A stretch of 23,717 bases of DNA from a virus: the IMG/VR virus record IMGVR_UViG_3300025120_014979, positions 1 to 23,717 of that record, one strand, 5' to 3'. Position numbers and translations under genes: made by a program. Under the pieces are notes generated by a model. The model saw nothing but the letters and a program-made list of their open reading frames with translations. It did not search any database and was not told the DNA's origin. Shown in pieces: positions 1-6,805 of this stretch (its first letter is position 1; every line of letters begins with the position of its first letter).

Positions 1-126
1 TTCAGATTTATTATATTCAGGTAATTTTAAATCTACTCCTCTAACGAAATAACCTTCTTTTTTAAGACGAGAAACTAAATGATTGCCGATGAATCCACCG
101 GCTCCAAGAACTAAAGCTGTTTTCAT
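1..126 (-). CDS. NAD-dependent epimerase/dehydratase, N-terminus only
   Basis: The gene runs off the left edge, so only the first 42 codons are visible, starting at the ATG at 126. They encode MKTALVLGAGGFIGNHLVSR followed by a charged helix and the strand VRGVDLK. This is the first beta-alpha-beta unit of an extended SDR enzyme with the GxxGxxG dinucleotide-binding motif. The G-A-G-G-F-I-G start and the following G-V-D resemble the GDP-mannose 3,5-epimerase branch of nucleotide-sugar epimerases, but the catalytic Tyr-Lys region is outside the window. It is the last visible gene of the minus-strand sugar operon, 26 bases after the cupin gene, so it probably acts on a nucleotide sugar made by its neighbours. 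The exact reaction cannot be assigned. Confidence 0.85.
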   Translation of the reverse strand, partial: MKTALVLGAGGFIGNHLVSRLKKEGYFVRGVDLKLPEYNKSE

Positions 127-152
127 AAATATATTATAAATTCCAACTGCTA

Positions 153-494
153 TTAATCAACCATATATTTATCAGAAGGTATTGAAGGCCATCTTACTAC
201 TATTAAATCCGAATCTTCTAGAAAAACAACATCTGATATTTCATTAGGAAAAAATGTAAACATGTGACCTGCAGATAGAGTTCGATCTCTACCTAACTGT
301 TTATCCTTTATTACCATAGAGCCTTTAACAATATAAGTAACTTCTGTAGTAAGTTTATGAAGATGCTTATCACCTATTTTTCCTTTAGGGTGATGCTGAT
401 GTGCTACCTCAAAAAAGGGATTTTTAAATAATGATGGTTTAAAATCTCCAATAAACCAACCATTAGTAAAATCATCTATATGCTTTACATCCAT
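153..494 (-). CDS. Cupin-fold protein, possible nucleotide-sugar epimerase/isomerase
   Basis: The product is 113 residues, a single small cupin barrel. Cupin motif 1 is visible as H44-x-H46 followed by E51 and the G58 turn, and a shorter motif 2 surrounds F82-P83-N84. A second histidine cluster (H32, H34, H35) lies just upstream. Cupins of this size in sugar operons are often RmlC-like or WbcA-like epimerases/ketoisomerases, but some only bind metal or ligands, so the function is inferred from context. The start overlaps the stop of the upstream nucleotidyltransferase gene by one base (TAATG), which suggests translational coupling. An SDR epimerase follows. Together these two could carry out the late epimerisation steps of a nucleotide-sugar pathway. 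Confidence 0.85.
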   Translation of the reverse strand: MDVKHIDDFTNGWFIGDFKPSLFKNPFFEVAHQHHPKGKIGDKHLHKLTTEVTYIVKGSMVIKDKQLGRDRTLSAGHMFTFFPNEISDVVFLEDSDLIVVRWPSIPSDKYMVD

Positions 495-1660
495 TACTTA
501 CCGGCTTCTGCTTTTTGAATTCTTGTTGCATGTCTACCACCATCAAAAGTAGTAGTTATCCAGATATAAATCATATCATCTAATAACTCTGTATCTACAA
601 ACTTACTTGGTATAGAAAAATAATTTGCACAGTTATGCCGGACTGCATATTCTGCTGTATATTCATTGAATACTAAAGCACTTCGAATACCTTTTTGTTT
701 GTTGCCTGAAATATTCATACCTTGACCAGTTCTACAAAAAGCTAAAGCAAAGTCACAATTACCTTTATTAATAAAATCTGTTACTTGAAAAACATAATCA
801 TTATAATCACAATCTTTATCCACAAAAGTACCAAAGTCAGTGTAAGGTAACTCGTACTTACCTAATATAGTTTTAGCCTGCTCTTTAAGATCCCAACCAG
901 AGTGATCTGCGCAAAGAGCAATAGGCTTATCACCAAAAGTTTTTAATGAATGAGTTACAAAGAAATTTAATTCTTCAGGTGTACCCATAAGATGCATCTT
1001 TTCAACATCATTAGTCTTAATAGTACAACCATCTTGAATCATTAAATTATATAACGGGCAAATATAAAATTCATTATTAGTAGTAAGATCTAAGTCTATC
1101 ATTTGTTTAGCATACCTTACAAACTCGCTCCCCTTCGTAAAAGTATAAACTCCAACTGCAGCATTTTCACTAATAACTTCTTTTTCTGCTGTCTTAATTA
1201 CGTTTTTATTTTTATCTAATGATGCGTAACTATAAGCAGGATTGTTACTTTTAAATGTTAAAATAGAGCCATTTATAGAAGTATCAATATCCGTGGGATC
1301 AAAGAACGGTTCAAAGAAAACATCTAATGTATAAACTACTAAAGGAGCATCATTATCAATATATTCTTCTGCTTGTAGGCATGTTTCTACTGATCCCCTA
1401 GTAATCTTATCTATAACAATAATCTTAATGTCGTCACCATAGCGAGTTTTGAGTATTTTATCTAGAGAAAAATTACTTATATGATCTCGTCTTATTGCAA
1501 AAATTAAATTACACTCATCTTTCTTTTTAATTGAATCTAAACTCCAATCAATCATCTGCTTATCATCTACCATAATAAGCTGTTTAGGCATTACGTATCC
1601 TTGATCAACAAATCGCTGACCTCTACCTGCTATAGGAATTAGTATATTAGTTTTTTTCAT
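494..1660 (-). CDS. Sugar nucleotidyltransferase fused to RpiB-type sugar-phosphate isomerase
   Basis: This 388-residue protein has two catalytic domains. Residues 1 to about 240 are a sugar-1-phosphate nucleotidyltransferase: the signature P9-I-A-G-R-G-Q-R-F17, then P25-K26, and the metal-binding aspartate in T-L-D113. Residues about 245-388 are a complete RpiB/LacAB isomerase domain: A-D252-H253-S-G, D-F-G (275-277), the catalytic loop C309-R-T-G-Q-G, N320-K, the R341-H342-N motif, and D373-G-G-R-H near the end. The catalytic Cys and Thr of the Cys-type RpiB enzymes are both kept, so the domain looks active. RpiB interconverts aldose and ketose phosphates. The gene overlaps the PfkB kinase gene by 14 bases and the cupin by one. 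I infer a bifunctional first-and-last-step enzyme of one NDP-sugar route. Confidence 0.9.
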   Translation of the reverse strand: MKKTNILIPIAGRGQRFVDQGYVMPKQLIMVDDKQMIDWSLDSIKKKDECNLIFAIRRDHISNFSLDKILKTRYGDDIKIIVIDKITRGSVETCLQAEEYIDNDAPLVVYTLDVFFEPFFDPTDIDTSINGSILTFKSNNPAYSYASLDKNKNVIKTAEKEVISENAAVGVYTFTKGSEFVRYAKQMIDLDLTTNNEFYICPLYNLMIQDGCTIKTNDVEKMHLMGTPEELNFFVTHSLKTFGDKPIALCADHSGWDLKEQAKTILGKYELPYTDFGTFVDKDCDYNDYVFQVTDFINKGNCDFALAFCRTGQGMNISGNKQKGIRSALVFNEYTAEYAVRHNCANYFSIPSKFVDTELLDDMIYIWITTTFDGGRHATRIQKAEAGK

Positions 1661-2336
1661 TTATATCGGCTAAAATTTCTGAAGTAACGCGGTGCGCTTC
1701 TTTTATATTATTCTGTAAATCTGATTTATCAACTGCATTCAAAATACTATTAATAGTAGCTGCAGCAAACATATCACCGGCTCCTAATACATTTATATTA
1801 TTAAGTATTTGTGTTTCTATAGTAAAAGATTTTTCTTTGTTAATACACAAACTACCACCTTTATGATGTAATATAACCCATCCTTTTACTTTTGAAGCAA
1901 GATCTTTAATATCCATAAACAAGTCTTCATCTGATATAAAAAAATAATCTACATATTTTAAAATTGATAGCTGGTTGAAAATTTTACCTTTACATATATC
2001 TATTGAAAGGATTTTACTTTTATTACTAACATCCTTTATAAAGGAAAGATCATCTAATTCATTAACATATAGTATATGCGACCATATTGAATCTCTGATA
2101 ATAGGTTTTCTATCTTTTTGATTTAGATTAGCAATTGAAGCTCTCTCAGACTTTTCTTTATCAACCAGTATTAAAGCTTCGCCAATATTGGTAGGTTCAA
2201 TATTAACTTGATAGTTTTTACATATCTTAGATAGCATTAACCATACATTAGCAATACCACCTACAGATTTATATGTAATATTACCATCAAATATAGTATC
2301 AGTAGTTATATGACCATATAAAGATATACTATTCAT
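1647..2336 (-). CDS. PfkB/ribokinase-family sugar kinase
   Basis: The product is 229 residues from the ATG at 2336; an in-frame GTG lies further upstream at 2378, but the ATG places S-L-Y-G-H, the usual first strand of the family, at the N-terminus. The N-terminal PfkB signature is reduced to G-G-I-A-N-V near residue 27. The C-terminal signature is clear as L-G-A-G-D-M-F-A-A near residue 187, where the aspartate of GAGD is the catalytic base. At 229 residues it is clearly shorter than typical ribokinases (about 300). Its start overlaps the end of the KdsC-like phosphatase gene by 8 bases and its end overlaps the nucleotidyltransferase-RpiB gene. HldE/HldA heptokinases belong to this superfamily, so a role in phosphorylating C1 of a sugar phosphate is plausible; the substrate is unknown. 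Confidence 0.88.
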   Translation of the reverse strand: MNSISLYGHITTDTIFDGNITYKSVGGIANVWLMLSKICKNYQVNIEPTNIGEALILVDKEKSERASIANLNQKDRKPIIRDSIWSHILYVNELDDLSFIKDVSNKSKILSIDICKGKIFNQLSILKYVDYFFISDEDLFMDIKDLASKVKGWVILHHKGGSLCINKEKSFTIETQILNNINVLGAGDMFAAATINSILNAVDKSDLQNNIKEAHRVTSEILADINEKN

Positions 2337-2793
2337 TATATATATTATCGTATAACTCAGCAATAACTCCAGTACCACCAGGTTTACTTAGTACATGCTT
2401 AACAGTATTCTTTATAAGATTGATTGCATCGCTAGGACAGTAGGTATGATTTAACTCTTTAATAATTTTGTAATCAGGTAAATCATCTCCTATGTATATA
2501 ACTTCATCCTTATTAACGTTATATTTTGTTAATAGAAAATCTAACAATTCAACTTTATCTTTAACATGCATATCTCTTGTATAGTAAAAATCTACCTTTC
2601 GTCTAGACGCCATTTCACGATTAACTCTATCGTCTGCAGTTAAAAAACATACATTGAGATTATCTTTAAATCTTTTTATTGCAGTAAAATCTTTATCATT
2701 AAACTTCTTATTAATAACGTTACCTAAAAGATCATACGTCTTGCAACCATTTGTTAGAACTCCATCTATATCTATAATTAAGAGCTTATACAT
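2329..2793 (-). CDS. KdsC-like HAD sugar-phosphate phosphatase
   Basis: This is a 154-residue capless HAD phosphatase of the KdsC/YrbI type. Motif I is D8-I-D10-G-V-L-T, motif II is L-T52-A-D-D, the motif III lysine is about K80 and motif IV is I-G-D103-D104. The C-terminal loop K-P-G-G-T-G-V-I-A-E matches the KdsC loop that closes the neighbour's active site in the tetramer, except that the usual Arg before Glu is Ala. The start at 2793 gives the normal KdsC N-terminus and an 8-base overlap with the upstream gene; an ATG at 2823 would add ten hydrophobic residues and is less likely. The absence of KDO synthase or a CMP-KDO gene nearby, and the presence of a sugar kinase and nucleotidyltransferase, suggest that it dephosphorylates a sugar bisphosphate rather than KDO-8-phosphate. 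That is inference. Confidence 0.9.
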   Translation of the reverse strand: MYKLLIIDIDGVLTNGCKTYDLLGNVINKKFNDKDFTAIKRFKDNLNVCFLTADDRVNREMASRRKVDFYYTRDMHVKDKVELLDFLLTKYNVNKDEVIYIGDDLPDYKIIKELNHTYCPSDAINLIKNTVKHVLSKPGGTGVIAELYDNIYNE

Positions 2794-3271
2794 ACATTTT
2801 AATATAATCACTACATATACCATAGCAACGATTTAATCTATCATACCGTCTATTTTTTCTTGGAAATATGTTTTTGTTTTCAGGTAATACTATTATTGAT
2901 TTACTTGTAAGATCTGAAAGAGGTGATTTAGAATGATGCCATATAAAGCCTTTTGATGTTATCACAAAATTCTCTGTAGTATGCCAAAAATAATTTATGT
3001 TTTCATTTTCTAATACATCTACAATTTGCTTTAAACATTCTGTATTTTTTAAATGACACCATAAACGACTATCATTTAAAAAATCTATATTAACTTTATT
3101 TTTTTTATTATCATGACCTAACCAAAAATTATTATCTTTAAAACTTACATCTATTTCAACATCATAACCTTGGTCTAATGCTGTAATAATATATTCCGGG
3201 TCATTTTCATACTTAGTTTTTCCTGTAATATTACCTCTATGTGATATAAGTTTATTCCCACTCTTCGTCAT
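2786..3271 (-). CDS. Glycerophosphodiester phosphodiesterase-like protein
   Basis: From the ATG at 3271 the product is 161 residues. It carries the core GDPD/PI-PLC-like residues in order: I-S-H11-R12-G13, then E39-I-D41-V, then L-G-H53-D. In GDPD enzymes these are the catalytic histidines and the acidic metal ligands. The spacer P-E-Y-I-x2-A-L-D-Q-G-Y-D matches the helix that links the first two motifs. The protein is shorter than classical GDPDs (about 240 residues), so the second half of the barrel may be reduced. An ATG at 3295 is also in frame but adds nothing conserved. It overlaps the WavE-like gene by 20 bases and the phosphatase by 8. A role in hydrolysing a phosphodiester in a surface polymer or lipid is possible; the substrate is unknown. 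Confidence 0.8.
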   Translation of the reverse strand: MTKSGNKLISHRGNITGKTKYENDPEYIITALDQGYDVEIDVSFKDNNFWLGHDNKKNKVNIDFLNDSRLWCHLKNTECLKQIVDVLENENINYFWHTTENFVITSKGFIWHHSKSPLSDLTSKSIIVLPENKNIFPRKNRRYDRLNRCYGICSDYIKMYV

Positions 3272-4037
3272 AATAATATTCGCCTTGAGGTTCATATAAA
3301 TCGTACTTATACCCTGTATTATACTTTTCCCACCACATTTTTATTCTCGGAAGGACGCCAAAAATCTTATCTCTTAACTCTTCAGATATTTGCATAGCTC
3401 TATATCTGCCTGGTGATGTATCTAATAAAAAATTTCTATAGTCTGCTATATGATCATAAACTTCATCATTAAATTTAGCAAAATAATGTGATCCAAAATA
3501 ACAAGGTATTCTTACTGTTTCGTTTTCAAACCCACCTTCCCATGTTGGTGTTATTGGTTCACCTTCTTTATACAATGGACAACTATATAGTGATTTTATA
3601 TCTTCTGTATATCCCCAAAAAATATGATCTTGTGGATGGTACGGGAAGTGACTACCCATGCCTACTGCATAAATTTTACCCTTAGGCCCGGTGCCATCAG
3701 TATATTTTACATCACAATCAAATCCCATTTTATCTACAAATCTTTTTAGCATTTTCATACTACTCTTCATAACAGTTTGATCGCTTCTAAACTTCATAGT
3801 AAAATCAGATGTAACTTGTTTTAACCCTTCATTTAATGAAACTAACTGCAAATTTAAATTCATAGGTGGTGTATACGGCACAGGACTCTTTACCACTATA
3901 ATATTATCATCTTCAGACTCTAATGTCTCGTTATCCCAAGTAGATATAATTACTTTATCTATAAAATCTAAAGTAGTATAACACTTAGCTGTATCATAAG
4001 TTCCAGAAAAAATTTTACCTTGTATTACAACATCCAT
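3252..4037 (-). CDS. WavE-like lipopolysaccharide synthesis protein
   Basis: The 261-residue product starts at the ATG at 4037 with M-D-V-V-I-Q-G, the characteristic opening of the WavE family. It continues with the strand I-I-S-T-W and later with L-K-Q-V-T-S-D-F-T-M-K-F-R-S-D, which matches the family's metal/nucleotide-binding strand. An upstream in-frame TTG at 4055 would only add residues with no family counterpart and would overlap the FkbM gene, so I prefer the ATG. WavE proteins are glycosyltransferase-like (GT-A fold) proteins first described in Vibrio cholerae LPS core loci. The C-terminus is rich in Tyr and acidic residues. Context, between a GDPD-like protein and an FkbM methyltransferase, supports a role in building or modifying a surface glycan. 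Confidence 0.85.
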   Translation of the reverse strand: MDVVIQGKIFSGTYDTAKCYTTLDFIDKVIISTWDNETLESEDDNIIVVKSPVPYTPPMNLNLQLVSLNEGLKQVTSDFTMKFRSDQTVMKSSMKMLKRFVDKMGFDCDVKYTDGTGPKGKIYAVGMGSHFPYHPQDHIFWGYTEDIKSLYSCPLYKEGEPITPTWEGGFENETVRIPCYFGSHYFAKFNDEVYDHIADYRNFLLDTSPGRYRAMQISEELRDKIFGVLPRIKMWWEKYNTGYKYDLYEPQGEYYYDEEWE

Positions 4038-4039
4038 AT

Positions 4040-4783
4040 CTACTCTATACTCCAATTTTTATTTTTAAATATTATTTCACCCTCCGGTAAAGGACTATGT
4101 AAATATTCTGTAAACAAATATGGTTCAAATCCTTTTTCATCTAATACCCTTATAAGCTCTTTTGGTCCGGAGCCTTTAGCATACATCTTATTTAAACTAT
4201 CTAAACCTATTTCTGTTTCTATAAACAGAATATCTTTTAAGAAAACTCCAGCACCTTCAATAGCTTCAAGTTCAGCACCTTGTATATCTAATTTAAGATA
4301 ACCGGGTATAAGTGCTTTTGTTGTAAGAATTTCTTTATAAATCTTATCTAATCTATATGTTTTTATTTTGTCTATTTTTGATACCTTTCTTTTTTTAAAC
4401 AAATATTCACTCTCTTGAAGATTACGACTTGGTTCTTTAAGAGAGCTGCAACCTATTTCACTCTCAACAACAAAAAACGGAACTGAATGTTTGTTATGAT
4501 TAGATACCGCTCCTTTAACAAAATAGTCATATCTTATATTAGTAGGAGACTCAATTGGATCAATACCAACAAAAATAAATTTACTCTTAGACCTTTCTAA
4601 TTTTAAGCCTAAACAACAAGTAGCTTCATGAATCCATTTACCATCTCTACAGCCAGCATCAATTATTATACTATTGTCAGGTAGTGAAGAAAATATTTTA
4701 GTTTTTAATGGATCCTTCCACAAATCATTATAGTTTGATCTAATTTTAGATAAACTATATTCTGTTTTAAGATCCAGTCTCAT
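4040..4783 (-). CDS. FkbM-family SAM-dependent methyltransferase
   Basis: The product is 247 residues. The SAM-binding motif I appears as I-I-I-D-A-G-C-R-D-G at about residues 39-48, followed by F-V-G-I-D-P, where the Asp should contact the ribose of SAM. The FkbM hallmark strand L-K-L-D-I-Q-G-A-E-L-E is present near residue 167, followed by the expected E-T-E-I-G segment. FkbM enzymes O-methylate sugars or polyketide hydroxyls. The start overlaps the stop of the upstream methyltransferase gene by one base (TAATG). A sugar O-methyltransferase acting on the glycan made by this operon is the best reading, but the acceptor cannot be told from sequence. Confidence 0.9.
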   Translation of the reverse strand: MRLDLKTEYSLSKIRSNYNDLWKDPLKTKIFSSLPDNSIIIDAGCRDGKWIHEATCCLGLKLERSKSKFIFVGIDPIESPTNIRYDYFVKGAVSNHNKHSVPFFVVESEIGCSSLKEPSRNLQESEYLFKKRKVSKIDKIKTYRLDKIYKEILTTKALIPGYLKLDIQGAELEAIEGAGVFLKDILFIETEIGLDSLNKMYAKGSGPKELIRVLDEKGFEPYLFTEYLHSPLPEGEIIFKNKNWSIE

Positions 4784-5511
4784 TACTTTTTACGGAAAGG
4801 CATTATCCACGTATCAAGTTCTGTAGCTGATTTTGCGAAAGGTTCATCATATTCTAAACCAAATTCATCTAAAATTGGCTGTACTTGATGTGGATGAATT
4901 TCAATATTCCAATCATGCACTGCAATTCTATCTCCGCTTTTTAATAATCTCGAATATAGATTCAATTCTCTTAATTTATTACCACCATCACAAAAAATAT
5001 AAGTTTTAAATTGCTTTACGTTTTCACTTATATGGTTAAATACATCTTTGTCAAAAACGTTTTCATAATGCATATTAATATATGGAGAAATTTCAGCCAT
5101 TTTTTCAAACCAGTGACCTACACCTTCGTGTTCTCTACTAAACCAATGACCAGTTCCATTGTAACGTGTACGAGACTCTATATCACTACCATCAGTTTCT
5201 TCCTGTGGGTATGGAAAAGCTTCATAAGTATCAAAAATATATGATTCGGTTATAGCAGCCATATTTGCTAAATATGTACTTAAGGCTCCTTTTTGACTTC
5301 CCAACTCAACTATATATTCAAATCTATTTGACTCAACAAAATATTCTTGCCAGTATATAGCAGAGTAACTCTGCGACATTCCTGCTCCCATAAATCTACG
5401 ACCAACTGTCTTAAGATCTGTAAGAGGTATAATACTATTTGTATATACCTGCTTATCTATACCTTCATGTGAGCCATGAACCGTCTTTAATAACTCTTTA
5501 TCGTATTTCAT
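4783..5511 (-). CDS. Class I SAM-dependent methyltransferase, CmcI-like
   Basis: The product is 242 residues. A Rossmann methyltransferase motif I is seen as Y-I-V-E-L-G-S-Q-K-G-A-L-S near residues 66-78, with the acidic D of I-F-D-T-Y following at the next strand. The later strand Y-I-F-C-D-G-G-N-K and the loop A-V-H-D-W-N fit the cephalosporin hydroxylase/CmcI-like group of small-molecule methyltransferases, in which the D-H-D/D-W loop binds metal. The gene overlaps the C-methyltransferase upstream by four bases (ATGA) and the FkbM gene downstream by one. It is one of three consecutive methyltransferases, which suggests a heavily methylated sugar. The target is not identifiable. Confidence 0.85.
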   Translation of the reverse strand: MKYDKELLKTVHGSHEGIDKQVYTNSIIPLTDLKTVGRRFMGAGMSQSYSAIYWQEYFVESNRFEYIVELGSQKGALSTYLANMAAITESYIFDTYEAFPYPQEETDGSDIESRTRYNGTGHWFSREHEGVGHWFEKMAEISPYINMHYENVFDKDVFNHISENVKQFKTYIFCDGGNKLRELNLYSRLLKSGDRIAVHDWNIEIHPHQVQPILDEFGLEYDEPFAKSATELDTWIMPFRKK

Positions 5512-6776
5512 ATGTTTTCTTTTGTTACAACTGCTAACACCGGTAAAGGAAAAATAAATCCTCCGCCATTTTCTATAAATTCAGATTCTCGTTTAACTAT
5601 TTCATCTTTAAAATGGTAAGGACCTACAAGATAATAATCTGGTTTCATATCTCTACTCTCTTCTTCTGATATAAGTTTTATACCGCTAATAGTTTCTGCC
5701 CCATGCTTTTCAGGACTACGCTCTGACGCGTAAGGTATTAATTCCGGACCTATACCACAATAATTTAAGATAGTATTAAGCTTGGTTGAAGCACCGAGTA
5801 TATGTATAGTTTTCTTTTGCTTGTTTACTATATCATCAACTAACTTACATAAATCCTCTTTATGTTTTTCAACCTTTTCTCTAAACTCAGCATAAGGCTT
5901 ATCCGTATCTAAGTAAGCTTCATACTCTTCTATTTTTAAATTTAAAATATTCTGTCTACGCTCTCTATTATCGTATTCAAAATTATCTTCATGTGTTATA
6001 TAACACATTATAGCTCCACCGTTTGTAGGAGTTTTTTGCACATCAAAAAACTTTAATCCAGCTTTTTTCATTATAGCTTCAAGTGGTTGTAAATGGTAAT
6101 GAACAATATGTTCATTTACAATTGAATCATAAGCCAAATTATCAAGTAATGACTTCCAATATGCTACTTCAAATATCCAAATACCTTTCGTAGATAATAA
6201 CCTTTTTATTTCTTTTGCAAAACGTACAGGGTCATCAATATCATAATAACAAGCAATTGATGTTACTATATCAGCTGAATTATCCTCAATTAAATTATTA
6301 ACTTGTTTCGATGGAAAGGTAGTATTAATAACCTGTATATCTTTATCTGTCTGTCTTGCAGCAATACTTGATGGATCTATTCCAATCTTAGTAAACTCCT
6401 TAGGATAATTTCTTAAAAGTGTATTATCATTAGAAGCAATATCTAGAACTTTTCCTGACTTAGAGCCAGTTATATCTAGAGCTGTATTAACTATACCCTG
6501 TAAATGATCTCGCATTGTTTGACTGATACCGCTCTCGTACCAATAATTGCAGTATAGTAAATCAGTATCAATGCTATGTAATGTTTGAACCAACCCACAT
6601 GCATCTTCATGATCTTCAGGGCAGCACCTTACAATAACATTAGGCATGGGTCGTCTCGGTGGTGGTTGTACCCCATCTTTAACAAAGCATCCTTGAAAAT
6701 ATTGCTCACCTAAATCAATTACCTCTTTTAAATTAGGATTTCCACACACCCTACATTTTTGTTTATGAACTAACAT
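5508..6776 (-). CDS. TylCIII/NovU-type sugar C-methyltransferase
   Basis: This 422-residue protein shows the three-part architecture of NDP-sugar C-methyltransferases. The N-terminal zinc module has C8-x2-C11 and a second cysteine group at C51, C52 and C60. The central SAM domain has V-L-D-I-A-S-N-D-N-T-L-L at about 110-121 and I-G-I-D-P after it, plus E-H-I-V-H-Y-H, which matches the family's catalytic histidine region. The C-terminal third contains I-H-I-L-G-A-S-T-K-L-N-T, the start of the family's C-terminal Rossmann-like domain. These enzymes methylate a carbon next to the 4-keto group of an NDP-4-keto-6-deoxy sugar. The gene directly follows Gmd, which produces such a 4-keto sugar, so a C-branched GDP sugar is a reasonable prediction. 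Confidence 0.92.
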   Translation of the reverse strand: MLVHKQKCRVCGNPNLKEVIDLGEQYFQGCFVKDGVQPPPRRPMPNVIVRCCPEDHEDACGLVQTLHSIDTDLLYCNYWYESGISQTMRDHLQGIVNTALDITGSKSGKVLDIASNDNTLLRNYPKEFTKIGIDPSSIAARQTDKDIQVINTTFPSKQVNNLIEDNSADIVTSIACYYDIDDPVRFAKEIKRLLSTKGIWIFEVAYWKSLLDNLAYDSIVNEHIVHYHLQPLEAIMKKAGLKFFDVQKTPTNGGAIMCYITHEDNFEYDNRERRQNILNLKIEEYEAYLDTDKPYAEFREKVEKHKEDLCKLVDDIVNKQKKTIHILGASTKLNTILNYCGIGPELIPYASERSPEKHGAETISGIKLISEEESRDMKPDYYLVGPYHFKDEIVKRESEFIENGGGFIFPLPVLAVVTKENI

Positions 6777-6805
6777 ATATATAATTAAAACTTAAATAGG
6801 GTTTA

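Noticed and set aside
166-173. GATAAATA on the minus strand upstream of the partial epimerase as a late promoter
   Set aside because: It lies in the coding end of the cupin gene, 39 bases from the next start, and is expected by chance in AT-rich DNA; no second element supports it.
2337-2378. Longer start (GTG at 2378) for the PfkB kinase
   Set aside because: The extra residues have no family counterpart and lengthen the overlap with the phosphatase; the ATG at 2336 fits the family N-terminus.
2329-2793. Assignment of the HAD phosphatase as a true KDO-8-phosphate phosphatase
   Set aside because: No KDO-8-P synthase, arabinose-5-P isomerase of the KdsD type or CMP-KDO synthetase is nearby, and the C-terminal Arg of the KdsC loop is missing.
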